Notes under the pieces: model-generated
What the model was told of the DNA's origin: nothing
Databases searched by the model: none
What the model saw: only the letters and a program-made list of their open reading frames with translations
In this document: positions 8,174-14,703 of the stretch, piece after piece
How positions within the stretch are numbered: position 1 is the stretch's first letter
How the letters are laid out: each line of letters starts with the position of its first letter
Made by a program: the position numbers and the translations under genes
Assembly: GCA_042408595.1 (NCBI GenBank)
Contig: JBHOQX010000096.1
Span: forward strand, 1 to 28,003
Length of the DNA: 28,003 nt
Reading direction: 5' to 3'
Origin: JBHOQX01 sp042408595
GTDB lineage: Bacteria; Chloroflexota; Chloroflexia; Chloroflexales; Roseiflexaceae

Positions 8174-8611
8174 ATGGCCGTTAGATTCGATCAGCATATC
8201 GACATCGACGCCCCGCCGGATCGGGTCTGGTCGGTGTTGACGAACCCGGGCACGTGGCCCATGTGGTTTCCAGATGTCGAGGGCCTGTCAAACCTGACTG
8301 CTGTTTCGCAGGGGGCGACGTTCAGCTACGGCAGCGGAGGCCATGGATCGGTGGTCGCCGTCGAGGAGAGCACCATGCGGCTGAAGGTGGTGACGCAGGA
8401 CGGTCCCGTGCCCGTGAGCCACACATTCGATATTGACCGGGCGGGCGGCTTCCTCGGCGTAGGCGCCAATGACTCGCGGCTGCGCTATACGCTCGAATAC
8501 GACCCACCGGGCGGCTTCCTGAGCGATTTCGTCGCCGGGGGGAACCCGAAGGATATGCTGAAGGTCAAGCACACGCTGGAGAAGATCAAGAACCTGTCGG
8601 AAGGGAAGTAG
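8174..8611 (+). CDS. SRPBCC (START/Bet v1-like) family protein
   Basis: This 145-residue protein opens with the classic SRPBCC strand and helix pattern (IDIDAPPDRVWSVLTNPGTWPMWFPDVEG). A curved-sheet core and a C-terminal amphipathic helix (KVKHTLEKIKNLSEGK) follow. The start at 8174 is fixed by AGGAGGA at 8164-8170; an in-frame extension to 8054 lacks a ribosome site. Such polyketide-cyclase-like proteins bind hydrophobic ligands in a cavity; many act in lipid or polyketide handling or in stress. No substrate can be named. The GlsB-type gene follows 45 bp later and is probably cotranscribed. Confidence 0.8.
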   Translation: MAVRFDQHIDIDAPPDRVWSVLTNPGTWPMWFPDVEGLSNLTAVSQGATFSYGSGGHGSVVAVEESTMRLKVVTQDGPVPVSHTFDIDRAGGFLGVGANDSRLRYTLEYDPPGGFLSDFVAGGNPKDMLKVKHTLEKIKNLSEGK

Positions 8612-8656
8612 GCCGCGCGGGCGGGAGCTCGCCTAGCAGATCGGGAGGCGCAGGTC

Positions 8657-8926
8657 ATGGGCTTCATTGCAAGTATCATTCTCGGCATCCTGGCCGGCTG
8701 GATCACCGGGCTGATCATGAAAAGCAGCCGGTCCGGCTATGGGATCATCGGCGACCTGGTGCTGGGCGTGATCGGATCGGTTGTCGGCGGCTGGCTGACG
8801 TCGCTCTTCCTGGGGGTCGACTTGACAACCGGGTTCAACCTGACTTCGCTGATCGTAGCGGTGCTCGGCGCGATTGTGGTGGTCACAATCTATCGGCTCA
8901 TCACGCGGCGATCGCTTGCCGGCTGA
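8657..8926 (+). CDS. GlsB/YeaQ/YmgE family small membrane protein
   Basis: The 89-residue protein has three hydrophobic helices rich in glycine (about 3-20, 28-50 and 62-82). Conserved family motifs are GILAGWITG and GDLVLGVIGSVVGGWL. Members were once called transglycosylase-associated proteins and are linked to general stress response, but their molecular role is unknown. GGGAGG (8643-8648) precedes the ATG by 8 nt. It follows the SRPBCC gene and is closed by a strong terminator. Confidence 0.9.
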   Translation: MGFIASIILGILAGWITGLIMKSSRSGYGIIGDLVLGVIGSVVGGWLTSLFLGVDLTTGFNLTSLIVAVLGAIVVVTIYRLITRRSLAG

Positions 8927-8956
8927 GGCTGGCGGCGGTTCGCGGGCATGCGGCGG

Positions 8957-9001
8957 GCAGCGGCTTGGAGAGCGAGCAGCTTTCCAGGCCGCTGCGTCTT
9001 T
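8957..9001 (+). terminator. Strong rho-independent-type terminator
   Basis: Arms 8957-8973 and 8979-8995 pair over 17 bp (two G-U pairs) around the 5-nt loop GAGCA. GTCTTTAT follows immediately. It lies 30 bp after the GlsB-type stop codon. The remaining sequence to 9172 shows no gene. Confidence 0.85.
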
Positions 9002-9172
9002 ATGGCACCGGTGTCCTGTGGTGTGCGTGGTTGCATCCTCGCAGAAAAATGCGCCGATGCGGTATGATCGAGCGGTGAGAAGTGATGCTCACGTACAGCG
9101 TGACACATCTGCTCGGGTTCAATTGCGACGACTTTCGCCAGTTTGGGATGATAACAACGGTGCTACCCGCCC

Positions 9173-10213
9173 CTACGCCGCCCGCGCCTGGTAGAGCGCC
9201 ACCAGCGCCGCGCCGATCGCCTGGCTGAGGTCGCCCAGCGCTGCCGGCACAATCGTCAGCCGCTCGCGCTGTGCCGGCCAGAGGTAGGGCGCCGCCGCCT
9301 CGCGCACAGTGTGCAGGTAGCGCGCGCGAAACGCCTCCGATGTCGCTGCTGGGTCCATCAGCCCCCCGCCGATCACCACATAGCGCGGGTCGAGCGCCAT
9401 CGCCAGCGTGGCGACATGGAGGCCGAGCGCCCGCGCCTGGAAGTCGAACAACTCGATCGCCAGCGGATCGCCCTGCTGCGCCCGGCCGCGCAGGCTCAGC
9501 GCGCGCTCGCGCGGGCCGAGCGGCGCGGTCGCCAGCTCGTGGTCGGGCTGCTGTGCGAGCCGGTCGGCCAGCAGGTGTGGCAGGCCAGCCAGCGTGGTGT
9601 ACATCTCGACGCAGCCCCACGTCCGCCCGCAGCCGCACGGGTACGGCCTAACCCCAAGCAGGTGCAGCGGCGCCGGCATGTGGCTGGCCTCCATCCCGGC
9701 GAGCGTATCGCCCTCCAGCGGCAGGCCGCGATCGTCGATATAGGCGCAGCCAAGCCCAGAGCCGGGCGCAAGCATCAGCACCGTGCCGGGCCCTGCGGCG
9801 CGTACGTGCTGTGCCTCGGCCACGCCGCCCATGTTGCCATCGTTGCCGACGACGAGCGGCACCGGGCGCCCGGCGCGCGCGGCGAGCGCCTGGCTGTACG
9901 CGGTGTATACATCGAAACCGACGAAGCTCTCCGGCAGGTTCGGGCCGCGCTCCAGCACGCCGTAGCTGCGCCGCGGCCCCGGAATGGCGACCCCGACGCC
10001 CCCGACCTGCTCCCACACCAGCCCGTGCTGCTCGAGATACGCGCTGATCGCCTCGACCCAGCCGGCGACGACCGCCGCCGGACCGAGGTGCGTGTTCGTC
10101 GGCCGCTGGAGCAGCTCGGTTGAAACCGGCGTGCCGTCGGCCCAGACCGCCCCGATCTTCGAGGTGGTCGCCCCGCCATCCGTGCCGATGTACACCGCTT
10201 GTGCTGCGCTCAT
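9173..10213 (-). CDS. ROK family sugar kinase
   Basis: The 346-residue protein has the actin-like ATPase fold of ROK kinases. Features in order are the N-terminal phosphate loop IGTDGGATTSKIGAVW, GVGVAIPGP, the GNDGNMGGVAEAQH segment with the catalytic Asp, and GSGLGCAYI. A zinc-type motif PCGCGRTWGCVE and C-terminal YVVIGGGLMDP follow. The zinc motif has three residues between CG and GC, where the usual CxCGxxGCxE has two. Start 10213 is chosen because GGAG lies 6 nt upstream; longer in-frame extensions run into repeats. The substrate is probably glucose, N-acetylglucosamine or N-acetylmannosamine. The divergent PIG-L deacetylase gene shares its promoter region. Confidence 0.85.
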   Translation of the reverse strand: MSAAQAVYIGTDGGATTSKIGAVWADGTPVSTELLQRPTNTHLGPAAVVAGWVEAISAYLEQHGLVWEQVGGVGVAIPGPRRSYGVLERGPNLPESFVGFDVYTAYSQALAARAGRPVPLVVGNDGNMGGVAEAQHVRAAGPGTVLMLAPGSGLGCAYIDDRGLPLEGDTLAGMEASHMPAPLHLLGVRPYPCGCGRTWGCVEMYTTLAGLPHLLADRLAQQPDHELATAPLGPRERALSLRGRAQQGDPLAIELFDFQARALGLHVATLAMALDPRYVVIGGGLMDPAATSEAFRARYLHTVREAAAPYLWPAQRERLTIVPAALGDLSQAIGAALVALYQARAA

Positions 10214-10296
10214 GGTCATCTCCGGCGTGCTCAAGGGAAGAACAGGGGAACATGCGAACGGCGGCGCAACGGTGCAGGGCGCGCGTGCCGTTGTAG

Positions 10297-10320
10297 CATC
10301 CCGCCATCCTGCCATCGTGC
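10297..10320. repeat. Degenerate 8-bp-period tract, three units
   Basis: CATCCCGC (10297-10304), CATCCTGC (10305-10312) and CATCGTGC (10313-10320) lie in the leader of the ROK gene. The unit CATCGTGC also opens the tract at 10449. The 297-bp region 10214-10510 otherwise holds only the divergent promoters, a dyad at 10395 and that second tract. Confidence 0.55.
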
Positions 10321-10341
10321 CGTTGCATCGCGGTCCAGCGC

Positions 10342-10370
10342 AGTATACGCCGGGCGCGGCGATTCGACAA
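10342..10370 (-). promoter_or_regulatory. Promoter of the ROK kinase gene
   Basis: On the minus strand TTGTCG (10370-10365), 17 bp and TATACT (10347-10342) form a good sigma70-like promoter, with a leader of about 125 nt to the start codon. Confidence 0.6.
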
Positions 10371-10377
10371 CCGGGCG

Positions 10378-10409
10378 TGCTATACTGGCGATCAGCCCGT
10401 CAGACGGGC
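10378..10409 (+). promoter_or_regulatory. Extended -10 promoter and dyad upstream of the PIG-L gene
   Basis: TGCTATACT (10378-10386) is an extended -10 element with no good -35 box. At and just past the expected start site lies a 15-bp dyad, GCCCGTC A GACGGGC (10395-10409), well placed for a repressor. Its -10 box mirrors that of the ROK promoter, so the two promoters are back to back. Confidence 0.5.
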
Positions 10410-10448
10410 AGATGTGCGCGTACGGCGGGTTACGCGTTTGACCGGATT

Positions 10449-10488
10449 CATCGTGCCATCGCGTCATCTGGCCATCTTGTCACCACTA
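10449..10488. repeat. Degenerate 8-bp-period tract, four to five units
   Basis: Units include CATCGTGC (10449-10456), CATCGCGT (10457-10464), CATCTGGC (10465-10472) and CATCTTGT (10473-10480). The 12-mer CATCTTGTCACC (10473-10484) recurs at 11244-11255. It lies just before the PIG-L ribosome site. Confidence 0.6.
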
Positions 10489-10510
10489 TCAGCAGCGAGG
10501 AACCGGCTCC

Positions 10511-11200
10511 ATGACCGACACGAGCGAAACCAGGCGCGCGCTGGTGATCGGCGCGCACCCCGACGACAACGAGTTCGGCGCGGGCGGCACGACGGCCAAG
10601 CTGGCTGCCGCCGGCTGGGACATCACCTTCATCATCGCCACGAACGGCAACAAGGGCAGCCACGACCCGGAGATGTCGTCGTACCGCCTGAGCGAAGTGC
10701 GCGAACAGGAGCAGCGAGCGGCAGCGGCCGCGGTGGGGGTGCGCCGGGTGATCTTCCTGCGCAACAACGACGGCGAGCTCGAGCCGACGCCGGCGCTCCG
10801 CGCGGAATTCGCGCTCTACATCCGGCACTTCAAGCCGCACTACGTCTTCACGCATGACCCCTGGAAGCACTACATGCTCCACCCCGACCATCGGGCGGTC
10901 GGCTTCGCCGTGATCGAGGCGATCGTCAGCGCGCGCGACCACCTGTTCATGCCGGGCCTCGGCCAGATCGGGATCGGTGTCTGGCGGCCGGAGGCGCTGT
11001 TCCTCTGGATGGCCGAGCAGCCTGACCATTTCGAGGATGTCTCCGGGTTTGTCGAGCAGAAGATCGCCGCGTTACGCGAACACCACACGCAGCTCGATGA
11101 GTGGACGGGCTGGGAGGAACGGGTGCGCGAGCGCATGGCCGAGCTTGGGCGCGAGCATGGCTTCGCCGCGGCGGAGGCGTTCCGCAAGCTGATAGTGTAA
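10511..11200 (+). CDS. PIG-L/LmbE family deacetylase
   Basis: This 229-residue zinc-dependent N-deacetylase has an N-terminal Rossmann-like strand followed by AHPDDNEFGAGGT, supplying the zinc ligands His and Asp and the catalytic Asp. The third zinc ligand lies in HPDHRAVG (about residue 122). The family removes acetyl groups from N-acetylglucosamine in glycolipids, mycothiol, bacillithiol or antibiotic precursors. No context shows which one applies here. GAGG lies about 10 nt before the ATG. The gene is divergent from a ROK sugar kinase, suggesting a shared role in amino-sugar turnover. Confidence 0.88.
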   Translation: MTDTSETRRALVIGAHPDDNEFGAGGTTAKLAAAGWDITFIIATNGNKGSHDPEMSSYRLSEVREQEQRAAAAAVGVRRVIFLRNNDGELEPTPALRAEFALYIRHFKPHYVFTHDPWKHYMLHPDHRAVGFAVIEAIVSARDHLFMPGLGQIGIGVWRPEALFLWMAEQPDHFEDVSGFVEQKIAALREHHTQLDEWTGWEERVRERMAELGREHGFAAAEAFRKLIV

Positions 11201-11208
11201 AGATCGCC

Positions 11209-11266
11209 ATTGCAAATCGCAGATTTTCACCCGGTCACCGTGTCATCTTGTCACCCGCGCACCATC
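11209..11266. repeat. Mixed 7-bp then 8-bp period tract
   Basis: Heptamers ATTGCAA and ATCGCAG (11209-11222) run into octamers TCACCCGG (11227-11234), TCACCGTG (11235-11242), TCATCTTG (11243-11250) and TCACCCGC (11251-11258). It occupies the gap between the PIG-L stop and the sigma factor. CACCCGGTCACC (11229-11240) is also present in reverse complement within 23533-23547. Confidence 0.6.
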
Positions 11267-11340
11267 AGTGTGGTCATGGCCGTATCGCTTTGCCCCCGTG
11301 GCCGGTTTACACATGTGGCGGGATCGACAGGAGTCTATCC

Positions 11341-11916
11341 GTGCGCTCTTCGCCCGACACGTTGGCAGCCCTCATCCTGCGGGCGCAGCAGAATGACGCT
11401 GACGCGTACGAGCGCATCTACGAGCGCTACGTCGATCAGCTCTATCGCTATCTCTACGTGCGCTGCAACAGCGCGACGCTTGCGGAGGATACGCTCAGCG
11501 AGCTGTGGCTGCGCGTCGTTCAGCATCTGCCCAATTTTCGCATCCCTGAGCAGTATGTCGAGCAGTCATTCGCCGCCTGGCTCTACCGCATCGCTCACAA
11601 CCTGCTGGTCAACGCGCTGCAGGGCGAGAAGCGCCGGAGTGTCTCGTTGCCGGAGCATCTGCCCGCGCCGGACGACGAACTGGATGCGCGCCTGATCGGG
11701 CGAGACGAGCAGCGCTCGCTGGAGCAGGCGTTCGCGCAACTGACGCCCGACCAGCAGGAAGTCATTCTGCTGCGCTTTCGCGAGGGGTACACCAGCGTCG
11801 AGGTGGCGCGCATCACCGGGCGCACCGAGAGCGCGGTCAAGGCGCTGCAACACCGCGCGCTGGGCGCCATGGCCCGCGCGATGGGTGTTGTTCGCAAGCA
11901 AGCGAGTCTGCCGTGA
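11341..11916 (+). CDS. ECF-type RNA polymerase sigma factor
   Basis: The 191-residue protein has sigma region 2 (about 12-75: DADAYERIYERYVDQLYRYLY, then DTLSELWLRVVQHL) and region 4 (about 125-180: LTPDQQEVILLRFREGYTSVEVARITGRTESAVKALQHRAL). The start is the GTG at 11341, with AGGAG 7 nt upstream; there is no good ATG start. Regions 1 and 3 are absent, as usual for ECF factors. Its stop overlaps the GTG start of the next gene in GTGA, so the two are translationally coupled. The partner is a candidate membrane anti-sigma factor. It should direct polymerase to an envelope or stress regulon that cannot be identified here. Confidence 0.9.
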   Translation: MRSSPDTLAALILRAQQNDADAYERIYERYVDQLYRYLYVRCNSATLAEDTLSELWLRVVQHLPNFRIPEQYVEQSFAAWLYRIAHNLLVNALQGEKRRSVSLPEHLPAPDDELDARLIGRDEQRSLEQAFAQLTPDQQEVILLRFREGYTSVEVARITGRTESAVKALQHRALGAMARAMGVVRKQASLP

Positions 11917-13034
11917 TCGAACACAGCGATAACATCGGCGATCTGCTGGAAAGCTGCCTGCAGCAGGTGCAGGCCGGCGACCGCCCGGAAGCGTGCGCGC
12001 GCCGCCATCCGCGGCACGCGGATGAACTGCTGACGCTGCTGACGGTCGCCGAGCAGGCGCGGACGCTCGCCCTGCCGCCGCTCTCGCCGGTGGCGCGCCG
12101 GCGCATGCGCCAGGAACTGCGCGGGGCGGTGATCGCGCAGCGCCGCGCCGCCCGGCGGAACCGGGCCGGCTGGTTCGCCCCGCTGCTGCGGCTGGCCGCG
12201 GTGGCCCTGGTGGTCCTTCTGGCGCTCGGCGGCGGCGTGGCCGCGGCACAGGCCAGTCTGCCCGGCGACGCGCTCTATCCGCTCAAGCGCGGCTGGGAAC
12301 AGGTGCAGCTCCATCTGCCGCAAACGCCTGCGCAGCGCGCCGGGATGCATCTGCGCCTGGCAGCGGCGCGCGTTCGCGAGGCGCTGGCGCTCCATGACCG
12401 GGGCGACGCGCTCGCGCCGGCCGGGCTGGCCGACGTGGCGCGTGAGTATCAGCAGGCCTGGGCCAGCATCGAGGATGCCAGCGGCCCGCAGGCGCCGGCG
12501 CTGCGCCAGCAGTACCGCGCGGCGATCCAGCAGGATCTCGCCGCGATCCAGCAGCGCAGCCACGATGGGCAGCCGCCGCTGGACCTGGCCCCGCTTCAGG
12601 CGCTGGCCGAGGCGGCGCAGCGCCAGGCCGCCGACTCGACCCCGAGCGGGCCGGACGCGCCCGCGCCTCCCGCGCCGGCCACGGTGCCGCCGCCGGCCGA
12701 GGCCAGCCCCGCGCCCCCATGGCCCGCCGTGCCCGGAGTGGCCCCGGAAGCGCGGCCGCCCGCCCCCATCCCGCCAGCCGGCACGCCGGCCCCGCCAGCG
12801 TGGCCGGATGGCGCCGGGCCACCTGCCAACCCGCCGGGGCAGGACGGCGCGCCCGGCGGGCCGAAGGGCAGCCCGCCGGGGCAGGACGGTGCGCCTGGGA
12901 AGAGCGGGACCGCACCGGGGCACGGCGGCAGCCCGCCAGGGCAGCCGCCCGACGCCGGCCAGGACCACGGCGAAGGCGGCCACCCCGGCAACGGCGGCTC
13001 GCCGAAGAAACAGACCAAGCCGCCGAAGCGATAG
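11913..13034 (+). CDS. DUF5667-type membrane protein, putative anti-sigma factor, with Pro/Gly-rich tail
   Basis: The 373-residue protein starts at a GTG overlapping the sigma stop. Residues 1-85 are cytoplasmic and helical (LLESCLQQVQAGDRPEACARR), suited to holding the sigma factor. One membrane helix lies at about 90-112. An outside DUF5667-like helical region (ASLPGDALYPLKRGWEQVQL) covers about 113-215. The rest is Pro/Ala-rich, then collagen-like (GQDGAPG repeats), with a basic end KKQTKPPKR. Coupling to an ECF factor plus a single-pass topology suggests an anti-sigma role, but no ZAS zinc motif is seen, so this is an inference. The tail may sense or bind the cell wall. Confidence 0.7.
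   Translation: MIEHSDNIGDLLESCLQQVQAGDRPEACARRHPRHADELLTLLTVAEQARTLALPPLSPVARRRMRQELRGAVIAQRRAARRNRAGWFAPLLRLAAVALVVLLALGGGVAAAQASLPGDALYPLKRGWEQVQLHLPQTPAQRAGMHLRLAAARVREALALHDRGDALAPAGLADVAREYQQAWASIEDASGPQAPALRQQYRAAIQQDLAAIQQRSHDGQPPLDLAPLQALAEAAQRQAADSTPSGPDAPAPPAPATVPPPAEASPAPPWPAVPGVAPEARPPAPIPPAGTPAPPAWPDGAGPPANPPGQDGAPGGPKGSPPGQDGAPGKSGTAPGHGGSPPGQPPDAGQDHGEGGHPGNGGSPKKQTKPPKR
12830..12889 (+). repeat. 42-bp-period direct repeat in the collagen-like tail
   Basis: The 18-mer CCCGCCGGGGCAGGACGG occurs at 12830-12847 and again at 12872-12889, a 42-bp shift equal to 14 codons, encoding PPGQDGAPG twice. A partial third copy encodes SPPGQPPDAG. Confidence 0.8.
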
Positions 13035-13130
13035 GCGCTCCGGGCCCTGGCGATCGCGGCATGCCGGCGGTGTGTGATCGTTGCGGCGAGCTCGTGTGTC
13101 GATATGGACGGCAAGCGGACCGTGGCAGGC

Positions 13131-13169
13131 CGACGGCGGGGCGGCGCCGGCCGTCGACCCCGCCTGTCG
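13131..13169 (+). terminator. GC-rich hairpin after the ECF/anti-sigma pair
   Basis: CGAC plus GGCGGGG (13131-13141) pairs with CCCCGCC, a T bulge, and GTCG (13158-13169). It lies about 100 bp after the stop and before the VanW gene. No T-tract follows. A possible -10 TAAGAT (13190-13195) for the next gene is just downstream. Confidence 0.4.
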
Positions 13170-13236
13170 GCGCATGGCCCGGCCTGTGGTAAGATACGCC
13201 CCGGTTCCTGGCTGAGCATTCTGGAAAAGGCCCGGT

Positions 13237-14697
13237 ATGTCCCGCACCCTATCGCTGCTGGCAGTCGCCGCCTTGCTGGCCCTTGCGTCCGGCCCGTCCG
13301 CGCCGGCGCACGCCGCGCCGCCTACGGCCGCCCCCCTCGCGTTCAGCTACGCGCCGGAGACCGGGCACAACATCGGGCTAAAGATCAAGCGCTTCTACGA
13401 CACCCACGGCGGGCTGGACATCTTCGGCCTGCCGCTCACCGAGGTCTTTCCCGAAGACGGAATGCAGGTACAGTACTTCGAGCGGGCGCGTTTCGAGCTG
13501 CACCCCGAGTTGCCACCTGAGTTCTACGTCTCCCTGACGCTGCTGGGCCGCCACTTCACCGAGGGGCGGCCGGAGCCGGCCTTTCAGTGGCTGGCGGCCG
13601 CGCCGGGGGGCGGGCGGCGGTTCTTCCCGGAGAGCGGCCACTCGCTCGGCGGGGCGTTTCGCGGCTTCTGGGATGGGCGCGGCGGCCTGCCCGTCTTCGG
13701 CTACCCGATCTCCGAGGAGTTCCCAGAGGTCAACCCGGTGGACGGCCGAACGTACACGGTGCAGTATTTCGAGCGGGCGCGCTTCGAATACCACCCGGAA
13801 CACGCCGGCACGCCGTACGAGGTGCAGCTCGGCCAGCTTGGCCGGCAACTGCTGAACGAGCGCCCGGCTGCCCTGGCCATGACCGCGCCCGTGCCGCCGC
13901 TCCAACTGCTTGGCCAGGCGACGACCGTCTTCCGCACCTCGATCGCGGCGCGCCGTCAGAACATCGCCCGCGCCACCGCCATGTTCGATGGGGTGGTCGT
14001 CCCGCCGGGGCAGGAGTACTCGTTTGTCGGCGCCGGCGATTTCTCAGAAGCTGCCGGCTTCGTCGAGGGGTACGCGATCGTCGGCGGCAAGCTGGAGAAG
14101 GTCGTCGGCGGCGGGCTGTGCCAGGTGTCAACGACGATGTTCCGCGCCGTGGCGAACGCCGGCCTGGAGATCACCGAGCGGCGCGGCCACCAGTACGTGG
14201 TGTACTTCTACGAGAACATTTTGGGCTTCGACGCGACCGTCTTCACGCCATCGGTCGATTTCCGCTGGCGCAACGATACGCCCGGCCCGGTCTATCTGGC
14301 GGCGACAACCGACCCCGAGGCCGCGACCGTCACCTTCGAGGTGTGGGGCGTGAGCGATGGCCGGACGACGGCCTACCAGGGGCCGGTGGTGCGCAATGTG
14401 CGCCAGCCGGGCGTCGCTGTCTGGCAGTATGACCCGACGCTGCCGCGCGGCCGGGTCGAGCAACTCGTCCATGGCCGGCCCGGCATGGATGTCAACCTGC
14501 TCCGCACGGTGATGCTGCCGGACGGCACGGTGAAGCACGCCGACAACTTCTACACGCACTACGAGCCGTGGGAGGACTTCTACACCTACGGCCCGGGCGT
14601 CTCGCCGCCGCCCGGCGTGCAGGTCATCGATCCGCGGCGGGCGCCACCTGCGCCGCTCCCGCCGCTGCCGCCCGCCGTCGTCCGCGCGCTGGAATAG
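13237..14697 (+). CDS. Secreted VanW-domain protein with two N-terminal FERARFE repeats
   Basis: The 486-residue protein begins with a signal peptide (about 1-26, ending AHA). Two homologous repeats of about 80 residues follow (about 36-115 and 128-210). Each has GH near the start, then GGL-FG-P, then VQYFERARFE-HPE, then LG-LG. A VanW domain (about 228-400) contains the hallmark GGGLCQVSTTMFRAV and PPGQEYSFV. VanW proteins occur in vancomycin-resistance clusters and in many wall-associated proteins, but the biochemical role is unsettled. No van genes are nearby, so resistance should not be inferred. The repeats are common in Chloroflexota secreted proteins and may bind the envelope. It converges with the next gene, leaving only 6 bp between stops. 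Confidence 0.85.
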   Translation: MSRTLSLLAVAALLALASGPSAPAHAAPPTAAPLAFSYAPETGHNIGLKIKRFYDTHGGLDIFGLPLTEVFPEDGMQVQYFERARFELHPELPPEFYVSLTLLGRHFTEGRPEPAFQWLAAAPGGGRRFFPESGHSLGGAFRGFWDGRGGLPVFGYPISEEFPEVNPVDGRTYTVQYFERARFEYHPEHAGTPYEVQLGQLGRQLLNERPAALAMTAPVPPLQLLGQATTVFRTSIAARRQNIARATAMFDGVVVPPGQEYSFVGAGDFSEAAGFVEGYAIVGGKLEKVVGGGLCQVSTTMFRAVANAGLEITERRGHQYVVYFYENILGFDATVFTPSVDFRWRNDTPGPVYLAATTDPEAATVTFEVWGVSDGRTTAYQGPVVRNVRQPGVAVWQYDPTLPRGRVEQLVHGRPGMDVNLLRTVMLPDGTVKHADNFYTHYEPWEDFYTYGPGVSPPPGVQVIDPRRAPPAPLPPLPPAVVRALE

Positions 14698-14703
14698 CGC
14701 GGC

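Noticed and set aside
9059..9172. Possible promoter (TATGAT 9063-9068) with a short gene before the ROK stop
   Set aside because: No acceptable -35 box, no ribosome site and no downstream gene on that strand.
13237..14697. Vancomycin-resistance role for the VanW protein
   Set aside because: No vanHAX-type or two-component van genes are nearby; VanW domains are widespread without resistance.
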